Shown here in pieces: positions 1 to 5,254 of a stretch of DNA of 5,788 bases (position 1 is its first letter; each line of letters opens with the position of its first letter). The notes below the pieces were generated by a model. That model saw nothing but the letters and a program-made list of their open reading frames with translations. It was not told the DNA's origin and searched no databases. The translations under genes and the position numbers were made by a program. Source of the stretch: Planctomycetota bacterium (GTDB taxonomy: Bacteria > Planctomycetota > UBA1135 > GCA-002686595); assembly GCA_021776885.1 (NCBI GenBank), contig JAJFFA010000023.1, forward strand, positions 1 through 5,788, in the 5' to 3' direction.

Positions 1-406
1 GCACCTTGGCCGCCCCCAGCCGGGTGCGCACGCTGGGGTGGGAGGTGACCTCGAGCCCGTCCGAGACCCCCGCCTCGGCCAGCACCATGGGCGCGGCACA
101 GATCGCGGCGGTCAGCCGGCCGGCGTCCGACTGGCGGCGCAGGGCGGCCAGCAGCTGCGGGCAGGCGAGCATGCCCTCCGTCCCGCCCATGCCGCCCGGC
201 AGGACGATGGCGTCGAAGCTGTCGAGGTCGAGCTCCGCCAGCAGCGCGTCGGGGCTGACCACGATCCCGCGCGAGCCCGTCAGCGGGCCCGGGGTCAGGC
301 CCGCCGCGACGACCTCCAGCTCGGCGCGCCGCAGCACGTCGATGATCGTGACGGCCTCGATCTCTTCGAAGCCGCTGGCCAGGGGCACGAGGACGCGCTG
401 GGTCAT
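1..406 (-). CDS. DJ-1/PfpI (ThiJ/YajL-like) family protein, 3' end outside window
   Basis: The 135 visible residues match the DJ-1/YajL branch of the DJ-1/PfpI superfamily. Members include protein/nucleotide deglycases, glyoxalase III-type enzymes, oxidative-stress chaperones and peptidases, and the activity of this one cannot be told from sequence. An N-terminal strand is followed by G-F-E-E-I-E, where E17 aligns with the glutamate (E18 of human DJ-1) that contacts the catalytic cysteine. V-L-P-G-G lies at 68-72. The nucleophile elbow A-A-I-C-A-A-P places Cys103 at the DJ-1 Cys106 position, and T-S-H-P (121-124) matches DJ-1 T-T-H-P. By comparison with the 189-residue DJ-1, roughly the last 50 residues lie beyond the left edge. 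The ATG at 406-404 has an AAGGAG eight bases upstream and overlaps the methyltransferase stop as ATGA, indicating translational coupling. A cytoplasmic location is likely because no signal peptide is seen. Family assignment is firm; substrate is unknown. Confidence 0.93.
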   Translation of the reverse strand, partial: MTQRVLVPLASGFEEIEAVTIIDVLRRAELEVVAAGLTPGPLTGSRGIVVSPDALLAELDLDSFDAIVLPGGMGGTEGMLACPQLLAALRRQSDAGRLTAAICAAPMVLAEAGVSDGLEVTSHPSVRTRLGAAKV

Positions 407-1176
407 GACGGAGTCTCCTTGGGACGGGCCACGATCACGATGTGGAACCCGAACAGCGAGAAGAGGGGCAGGGCACAGAGCACGCGGTCGATGGCGATGA
501 AGGCGCGCGTGATCCAGACGTTGCCGGGCACGAAGCGCAGGAAGCCCAGGTGGTCCGGAAAGCCCGCGAAGGTGTAGGCCAGGATGCCGTACTTCTTGGC
601 CTTGACCACTTCGAAGCCGGCCTGTTCGCAGAGCCGGATGATGCCCTTCTTGGTGAAGCCCTCGTCGCCCTCGTCGAAGTGCGGGCTCTTCTTGTAGAGC
701 AGGGCGCGGGCCAGCCGGATCAGGGGGTTGTCGTTGCAGGGTTCGCTCATCACGAGCACCCCGCGGCCCCCGAGCACCTCGCGGCAGTTCGACAGGAAGC
801 CGACGTGGTCGCGCGTATGGTGCAGGCTGCCCTTGCAGAAGACCGTGTCGAAGGCCCCCCGCTGGAAGGGCAGCTTCTCCGCATCTCCGGTGACCAGGCG
901 CACACCGGGCACGTACTGGTCCGACACCTTGAGCATGGCGTGGCTGATGTCGAGCCCGACGGAGCCCGGGTGCTGCTGCTCGAGCTCGGCCAGGAAGAAG
1001 CCCGTGCCGCAGCCCAGGTCCAGGATGCCGCGCGCGTCATCCGGCCCGTGGGAGATCATCTCGGCGTGCCAGTCCTGCTGGAACAGCCGGCTGTACTCGA
1101 ACCCGTAGCGGTAGGCGTAGCGGGGCGCGAGCTCCTTGTGCAGCTCGATCTGGGCCTGGGCGTTCGTCTGGGACAT
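403..1176 (-). CDS. Class I SAM-dependent methyltransferase (Methyltransf_11 type)
   Basis: A 257-residue protein with the class I methyltransferase fold. Motif I is I-L-D-L-G-C-G-T-G-F (51-60), which binds SAM. The acidic residue at the end of strand 2 is D76 in V-G-L-D-I-S. G-D-A-E-K-L-P-F (97-104) and F-D-T-V-F-C-K-G-S-L-H-H (109-120) are the motifs typical of the UbiE/Methyltransf_11 group. This pattern usually means a small molecule, lipid or quinone acceptor, but the substrate cannot be inferred. The C-terminal part (about 221-250) is rich in W, F, I, L and V and could pack on a membrane; there is no signal peptide. The ATG at 1176 was chosen because it begins just before the family's N-terminal region. 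Longer in-frame readings run into the divergent gene and give unlikely Arg/Ser/Pro-rich sequence. No good Shine-Dalgarno is adjacent; a GGAG lies inside a hairpin ending at the start codon. The stop overlaps the next gene (ATGA). Confidence 0.9.
   Translation of the reverse strand: MSQTNAQAQIELHKELAPRYAYRYGFEYSRLFQQDWHAEMISHGPDDARGILDLGCGTGFFLAELEQQHPGSVGLDISHAMLKVSDQYVPGVRLVTGDAEKLPFQRGAFDTVFCKGSLHHTRDHVGFLSNCREVLGGRGVLVMSEPCNDNPLIRLARALLYKKSPHFDEGDEGFTKKGIIRLCEQAGFEVVKAKKYGILAYTFAGFPDHLGFLRFVPGNVWITRAFIAIDRVLCALPLFSLFGFHIVIVARPKETPS
415..420 (-). promoter_or_regulatory. Shine-Dalgarno site of the DJ-1 family gene
   Basis: On the minus strand AAGGAG stands eight bases before the ATG at 406, inside the last codons of the upstream methyltransferase gene. 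It is the only strong ribosome binding site in the window and it fixes the DJ-1 start. It also shows that the downstream gene can recruit ribosomes on its own in addition to the ATGA overlap. Confidence 0.75.
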
Positions 1177-1201
1177 GGAGCGCCAGAGTCTACCGCGCTC
1201 C
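1177..1201 (-). repeat. 7-bp inverted repeat abutting the methyltransferase start codon
   Basis: GGAGCGC (1177-1183) and GCGCTCC (1195-1201) are perfect reverse complements around an 11-base loop. In the minus-strand transcript the hairpin ends directly at the AUG, and its 5' arm contains the only GGAG near the gene. It could mask a ribosome site, act as an operator, or be a chance pairing in high-GC DNA. The pairing is seen; the function is inference. Confidence 0.4.
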
Positions 1202-1327
1202 TGCGGCCAGCCAGGGGCCCTCCGAAAAGAACGCGGGGCGCGCGAGACCCCCCCGCGGCTTCCCGCATGGAGCAGGGGAAGACGAACCGCAAGCCGACCC
1301 ACCCGGCCCCCCTGCCCGATCCCGACC
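1177..1327. promoter_or_regulatory. Divergent intergenic region (methyltransferase / secreted propeller protein)
   Basis: These 151 bases separate two divergent start codons and should hold promoters for both directions. I see no convincing -10/-35 pair. The nearest candidate is TAGACT on the minus strand within the loop of the 1177-1201 inverted repeat, without a matching -35. No Shine-Dalgarno precedes the plus-strand ATG at 1328. The region stays very GC-rich, including a run of seven C at about 1250. Confidence 0.35.
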
Positions 1328-3709
1328 ATGAACACCACCACACTCAGCGCCCTCTCGTTCCTGCTCCTCGCCCCCTTTGCCTCGGCCGCGGACCAGAAGC
1401 CCGCCAGCCCGCCGCCCCGCGGCGAAGCCGACATCAAGACCGTCGCCCAGCCCACGCCCGGCAAGGCCGCCCAGAGCGAGGTCATCGAGCCCGCCGCGGT
1501 TCCCGTCGCTGCCACGCCGCCCAAGGACGACCTGCCGGAGGTGCTGCGCGGCGTCAGCCCCGACGGCATGACCGAGCGCGTGCACTTCGACCGCCCCGGC
1601 GACGGCAACCTCTGGGTGCGTGGCGCGGACTACAAGGCCCGCTTCGGCAACGACGCGGTCGAGTTCATCCCCGCCCTGGGCTCGGACGCGCCGCGCAACT
1701 TCCCGGTGCGCTTCGAGCTCGAGTCGGTCCACGTCGGCGAGCGCGAGCTGGCCCTGGAGCGCGACGTCGAGCCTGCCCTCGACGGCCGCATCGTCTCCTA
1801 TGACCGCGGCGGCGTGGTCGAGCATTACGTCGTCGAGCTGGGCTCGATCGAGCAGCGTTTCCGCCTCGAGCGCCCCGTCTCCGGGGCCGCGGGCGACCTC
1901 GTGATCCGCGTCGACGTGGAGAGCGAGCTGGACGCCCTGGACAGCGCCGCCGGGTTCCGCTTCGCCGGCGAGTTCGGCGGGGTGCAGTACGGCCGCGCCG
2001 TCACCTTCGACGCCACGGGCTTCTCGGTCGCCTCGCCCACGCGCCTGGTCGAGGGCGACATCGAGATCCGCGTCCCGGCCTCCTACCTGGCCAGTGCCAG
2101 CTACCCGCTGACCATCGACCCCCTCGTGAACAGCTTCACGATCGACAACCAGTCGACCCGCAAGGGCGCCCCAGACGTGGCCTTCGACGAGAGCCACCAG
2201 ATCTACGCCGTGACCTGGGAGGTCTGGTTCTCGTCCTCGGACCGCGACGTCTGGGTCCAGACCCACGACACCCTCGGCGGGACCCATGCCGGCAGCGGCG
2301 CCTACATCGACGCCACCAGCCACGACTGGCGTTTCCCGCGCATCGCCAACAACAACCTCGCGAATCAGTTCCTGGTCGTCGCCGTCGAGGGCACCTCCCC
2401 CAACACGGTCATCTCCGGCCGCACGCGCGAAGCCGCGAACATCCAGATGGGGAACCAGCTCCAGATCAGCGGCTCGGAGGCGGGCAGCAAGTCCTTCGCG
2501 GACGTCGGTGGCGACCCCGTCCTGGCCGGGCCCACCTACTACTGCGTCTCCTGGAACCGCCAGCTCAGCACCAGCGACTACGACATCCACGCCAAGCTCG
2601 TCAGCTCCTCCGGCAGCCTGGCCAGCGGCCTGATTGCCGTCGACAACAGCAGTGGGACCGTCGACTACGCGCCACAAATCTCGAAGGGCAACGGCCACGC
2701 GCCCTTCTCGACCCAGGCCTGGACCATCGTCTGGGCGCGCTACTACAGCTCGAGCGATACCGACATCTGGGGCGCGCAGCTCAGCTGGAACGGCAACTTC
2801 CTGCAGACCACCTACCCGATCGACCTGACCGTCACGAGCCACGGCGGCCCCGACGTCAGCACGGTCCTGGACGCCACCTCGGGTGAGCGCCCGTACATGG
2901 TCGCCTACGTGGGCAACAACGACATCCACGGCCGCGTCCTGCGCGGGCGGACCTCGATCTCGAACACCTACAACCTGACCGGGCTCGAGGCCTCGGGCTT
3001 CCAGGGCCAGACCCAGTACGGGCCCTGCGCCGAGTCGGACGGCTCGACCTTCATCGTGACCTACTCCGAGCTCTACGGCAGCAGCACGACCGACTGGGAC
3101 GCCTACGTCGCCGAGTTCGACTACTCGAACGGCGTGATCCGCTGCACGGACTCCCACCGCAACATGGCCTTCAATTCCACGGCCGAGCTGGGCACCAACA
3201 TGACCTCGCGACGCACGGCCGGCGGCTACTGGCAGGGCCTGATGAGCGTCTGGCACGACATCGGCGGCAGCACCTACCGCATCGAGGGCGCCACGCTCTA
3301 CAGCGAGAGCTTCGGCAACACCTTCTGCACCAGCCTGCCGCACTCGGCTGGCGGAGTGGCGCACCTCAACGCCACCGGCAGCCGCAGCATCGGTGAGGAC
3401 TCGCTGGTGCTCCGGGTCGTGGACGCGCCGCCCCAGAAGGCGGGCCTGTTCTTCTCCGGCACAAACCAGGTCAACTTCCCCTTCGGCGACGGCCGGCGCT
3501 GTGTCAACGGTGGAATCAAGCGCTTCCCCGTCATCCAGACGAACTCGGGCGGAGCGGCCTTCCTCGCCGTGGACATGGACGCCAGCTACGCCGCGGGCAT
3601 CCACTCCGGCTCCTCGGGCGTGAACTACCAGTTCTGGTTCCGCGATCCCCAGGGGGGCCCCGCCGGCTTCAACTACTCGGACGGGCTGAACATCCAGCAC
3701 ACCCCCTGA
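1328..3709 (+). CDS. Secreted seven-repeat propeller-like protein with planctomycete-type C-terminal domain
   Basis: A 793-residue exported protein of unknown function. Residues 1-20 form a signal peptide (hydrophobic S-F-L-L-L-A-P-F, cleavage after A-S-A), which supports the ATG at 1328 over upstream in-frame codons. A Pro/Ala-rich linker (21-70) leads to a beta-rich N-terminal domain (about 70-265) ending in Y-P-L-T-I-D-P-L-V, a motif I recall as commonly preceding beta-propeller regions in secreted bacterial proteins. Seven repeats follow, anchored at W297, V353, W409, W469, Y527, Y579 and W642, 52-63 residues apart. The best-preserved copies read like V-x-W-x-x-x-x-S-S-S-D-x-D-I-W and suggest one blade each of a seven-bladed propeller. 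The C-terminal domain (about 666-793) has Cys667 and Cys725, possibly a disulfide, and ends F-W-F-R-D ... F-N-Y-S-D-G. No catalytic motif is seen. Likely roles are cell-surface binding or extracellular structure. A strong hairpin 23 bases after the stop suggests a monocistronic gene. Confidence 0.9.
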   Translation: MNTTTLSALSFLLLAPFASAADQKPASPPPRGEADIKTVAQPTPGKAAQSEVIEPAAVPVAATPPKDDLPEVLRGVSPDGMTERVHFDRPGDGNLWVRGADYKARFGNDAVEFIPALGSDAPRNFPVRFELESVHVGERELALERDVEPALDGRIVSYDRGGVVEHYVVELGSIEQRFRLERPVSGAAGDLVIRVDVESELDALDSAAGFRFAGEFGGVQYGRAVTFDATGFSVASPTRLVEGDIEIRVPASYLASASYPLTIDPLVNSFTIDNQSTRKGAPDVAFDESHQIYAVTWEVWFSSSDRDVWVQTHDTLGGTHAGSGAYIDATSHDWRFPRIANNNLANQFLVVAVEGTSPNTVISGRTREAANIQMGNQLQISGSEAGSKSFADVGGDPVLAGPTYYCVSWNRQLSTSDYDIHAKLVSSSGSLASGLIAVDNSSGTVDYAPQISKGNGHAPFSTQAWTIVWARYYSSSDTDIWGAQLSWNGNFLQTTYPIDLTVTSHGGPDVSTVLDATSGERPYMVAYVGNNDIHGRVLRGRTSISNTYNLTGLEASGFQGQTQYGPCAESDGSTFIVTYSELYGSSTTDWDAYVAEFDYSNGVIRCTDSHRNMAFNSTAELGTNMTSRRTAGGYWQGLMSVWHDIGGSTYRIEGATLYSESFGNTFCTSLPHSAGGVAHLNATGSRSIGEDSLVLRVVDAPPQKAGLFFSGTNQVNFPFGDGRRCVNGGIKRFPVIQTNSGGAAFLAVDMDASYAAGIHSGSSGVNYQFWFRDPQGGPAGFNYSDGLNIQHTP

Positions 3710-3732
3710 GCCGACCCCCTTCCCGGCTCCTC

Positions 3733-3761
3733 GCGGCGACGCCCCCTCCGGGCGTCGCCGC
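3733..3761 (+). terminator. Probable transcription terminator hairpin after the secreted protein gene
   Basis: GCGGCGACGCCC (3733-3744) and GGGCGTCGCCGC (3750-3761) form a perfect 12-bp stem with a 5-base loop, starting 23 bases after the TGA. There is no T tract after it, only TCTGCGTTCC. It is therefore either a U-poor intrinsic terminator, a 3'-end stabiliser, or a site needing Rho. Its place between two same-strand genes suggests that the SGNH gene has its own promoter. Confidence 0.7.
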
Positions 3762-3803
3762 TCTGCGTTCCACCCATGTCGGCCGCGGCGCTACCCTGCG
3801 CAG

Positions 3804-4568
3804 ATGAGCGCCGCCGCGCGTCCCTCCGCCAGCCGACTGGCCCTGCTCGCTGCCCTCCTGGGCGGGGTCCTCCTGATCCTCGCCTGGCACGACGTCGTCC
3901 CTGGCGGCTGGCGGCTGCGCACCCTCGTCGTCCCGCACCACGTGCGCGAAGCCTGGCGCCAGGCGCGCCACGCGGCCGAGCGCCTGGCCCTCTTCGCCGA
4001 AGAGAACCCCGCACTGCCCGACGCAGCGGTGCTCTTCCTGGGCTCGTCCACGATCGAGCGCTTCCCCCTCGAGCGCCTCTTCCCCGGCGTGCCCACGGCG
4101 AACCGCGGCATCGGCAACGAGACCGCGACCGAGCTCCTGGCGCGCCTGGACGCGAGCCTGCCCGCGAGCACCCCGGCCGCCGCCGTGCTCTACGCCGGCA
4201 GCCTCGACTTCCGCCGCGAGGAGCGCAGCCCGGAGGTCACGGCGCGCCGGGTCGAGCGCGTCGTCCTGCGTCTGCGCGAGCACTTCCCTGGCCTGCCGAT
4301 CGCCCTGATCGGCCTCTTGCCCGAGTGGGACTTCCCCGCGCCGCGCGTCGTCGCCCTGGCAGCCACGAACCGCGCCCTGGCCGACCTGGCCGCGGCCCGC
4401 GACCTGGCCTTCGTGCCCACGGACCGCCCGCCGATCACCGACCCGCACGGCGCCCTCGCGCGCGCAGCGTCCGCCGACCGCTTGCACCTGGGAGAGGTCG
4501 GCTACCGCGCCCTGGCCGGCTGGCTGCTGCAGGAGGGCGGAGCCGCCGGGCGCGCCCTCGCGCCCTGA
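3804..4568 (+). CDS. Membrane-anchored SGNH/GDSL-like hydrolase with altered catalytic blocks
   Basis: A 254-residue protein. Residues 11-27 are a hydrophobic segment after an Arg-containing start, giving a signal anchor with the main domain outside the cytoplasm. The core resembles SGNH/GDSL esterases, which deacylate lipids or sugar esters. Block I is F-L-G-S-S-T-I-E with Ser82 as presumed nucleophile (the GDS aspartate is Ser81). Block II N-R-G-I-G-N-E-T has Asn105 where the usual oxyanion Gly sits, although G102 and G104 are adjacent. Block III reads Y-A-G-S-L-D (130-135), so the usual Asn of A-G-x-N-D is Leu134. Block V D-R-L-H-L-G keeps Asp225 and His228. Length fits a one-domain SGNH protein plus anchor. 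The ATG at 3804 includes the whole anchor; no Shine-Dalgarno is seen. It follows the secreted protein by 94 bases with a terminator between, and converges with the next gene across 30 bases. The fold is fairly sure; activity is doubtful. Confidence 0.85.
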   Translation: MSAAARPSASRLALLAALLGGVLLILAWHDVVPGGWRLRTLVVPHHVREAWRQARHAAERLALFAEENPALPDAAVLFLGSSTIERFPLERLFPGVPTANRGIGNETATELLARLDASLPASTPAAAVLYAGSLDFRREERSPEVTARRVERVVLRLREHFPGLPIALIGLLPEWDFPAPRVVALAATNRALADLAAARDLAFVPTDRPPITDPHGALARAASADRLHLGEVGYRALAGWLLQEGGAAGRALAP

Positions 4569-4598
4569 ACCGTCCCGTGAGCCGGCGACACGGCCTGG

Positions 4599-5120
4599 TC
4601 AGCGCACGAAGTCGGCGGGGAGCGGCAGCTCGGCCACGACCTGCGCGACCCCGCCCGACCCCTTCTGGCGCAGCTGGATGCGGTCCGCGGCCGCCCAGCC
4701 CAGATAGCCCCAGGCGGGCAGGGGGCAGGTCCAGCGCTCGCCATCGTCGACCCGCACGACGGTCAGGGTCGGCTGCTGCGCGGGCGGCGAGAAGGCGTAG
4801 AACGCCCCGTCCGCGCGCAGGCTGGCGTAGGAATCCGGCAGGGTGCCGTGCAAGCGCTCGATGCGCGCGCCGTCCTTGCACAGGTACGCCGCGTAGCCCC
4901 GGTCGCGCCCGACGGCGAGGGAGCGGCCGTGGGGCATGAAGTCGAGGGCATCGGAGAGGACGCGGAGCGGGCTACGGACGTGGAAGTTGCGGGTCGTGTA
5001 GCCCTGGTCGTTCGAGTCGATCCGAACGGGCGTCGACGCCGGGCTGTGGCACTGCCCGAGGAAACCCCAGCCCAGAACCAGGGGCAGGGCGCCCAGGGCG
5101 AGCACGCTTCGACGCTTCAC
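4599..5120 (-). CDS. Hypothetical exported protein
   Basis: I do not recognise this protein. From the GTG at 5120 it has 173 residues. K-R-R followed by a hydrophobic stretch (about 5-22) looks like a signal peptide or N-terminal anchor. L-G-Q-C ends this stretch at Cys24; it resembles a lipobox, but Gln at -1 is unusual, so lipoprotein status is uncertain. The rest has blade-like strand patterns such as L-D-F-M-P-H-G-R-S-L-A-V (59-70), L-R-A-D-G-A-F-Y-A-F (101-110) and L-G-W-A-A-A-D-R-I-Q-L (140-150). These recall WD40/TolB-type repeats, but there are too few for a full propeller. Cys81 and Cys132 could form a disulfide. In-frame ATGs at 5204 and 5243 would add Arg/Gly/Cys-rich sequence before the signal peptide, so the GTG is preferred, although no Shine-Dalgarno is present. 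It converges with the SGNH gene and is divergent from the flippase gene. Confidence 0.65.
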   Translation of the reverse strand: MKRRSVLALGALPLVLGWGFLGQCHSPASTPVRIDSNDQGYTTRNFHVRSPLRVLSDALDFMPHGRSLAVGRDRGYAAYLCKDGARIERLHGTLPDSYASLRADGAFYAFSPPAQQPTLTVVRVDDGERWTCPLPAWGYLGWAAADRIQLRQKGSGGVAQVVAELPLPADFVR

Positions 5121-5132
5121 TCTGGCAGCATG

Positions 5133-5148
5133 GGCCCGTAGCCGGGCC
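5133..5148. repeat. 6-bp GC inverted repeat upstream of the exported protein
   Basis: GGCCCG (5133-5138) and CGGGCC (5143-5148) pair around a TAGC loop, 12 bases upstream of the GTG at 5120 on the minus strand. In that transcript it would sit over the ribosome entry region. It may be a small regulatory hairpin or a chance GC pairing. Confidence 0.3.
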
Positions 5149-5179
5149 GGGCACAGTGGGCGCCGACAAAAACCCCCAT

Positions 5180-5197
5180 CCCGACGGAACCCGACGG
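5180..5197. repeat. Direct repeat CCCGACGG with 10-bp period
   Basis: CCCGACGG at 5180-5187 recurs at 5190-5197 with AA between, so the copies lie one helical turn apart on the same DNA face. This is the arrangement expected of a tandem activator or response-regulator site in a divergent promoter region. With only two copies, chance is not excluded. Confidence 0.4.
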
Positions 5198-5254
5198 CCC
5201 GCATGCCGATGATGGACGGGGAGCGCCCCGCCCCCCCCTCCAAGCCCCCCCGTC

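Larger units (their letters stand above)
5121..5254. promoter_or_regulatory. Divergent intergenic region (exported protein / flippase)
   Basis: These 134 bases between divergent starts must hold promoters for both genes unless the flippase starts further upstream. Contents seen are a GGCCCG/CGGGCC hairpin (5133-5148), an A5 tract (5168-5172), two direct copies of CCCGACGG ten bases apart (5180-5197), and C runs of eight (5231-5238) and seven (5245-5251). No clear -10/-35 elements are recognisable. Confidence 0.35.

Noticed and set aside
6..577. Two overlapping plus-strand open frames over the DJ-1 region
   Set aside because: The minus strand gives a clear DJ-1/PfpI protein with conserved Glu and Cys; the plus-strand products are Ser/Arg/Pro-rich shadows.
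1177..1608. Upstream extension of the methyltransferase frame (144 extra codons)
   Set aside because: It would overlap the signal peptide and N-terminus of the divergent gene and adds no recognisable domain; the ATG at 1176 fits family length.
442..1803. A 453-codon plus-strand open frame
   Set aside because: It runs antisense to the methyltransferase and then out of frame through the secreted protein, and its product is low-complexity A/R/P/G-rich sequence.
1190..3700. An 836-codon open frame on the minus strand, antisense to almost the whole secreted protein gene
   Set aside because: Its product is V/A/G/D/R-rich with no domain or signal motif, as expected from the complement of a high-GC gene. 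The plus strand reads as a coherent signal peptide, repeats and C-terminal domain.
3669..4487. Minus-strand open frame antisense to the SGNH gene
   Set aside because: Low-complexity G/R/A/E-rich product, while the plus strand shows the anchor and SGNH blocks.
4569..4598. Possible bidirectional terminator between the convergent genes
   Set aside because: Only a 4-bp GCCG/CGGC pairing is visible, too weak to call.
3776..4939. A 387-codon plus-strand open frame rich in Arg, Pro and Ala
   Set aside because: It is out of frame with the SGNH gene, crosses into the convergent minus-strand gene, and looks like a high-GC shadow.
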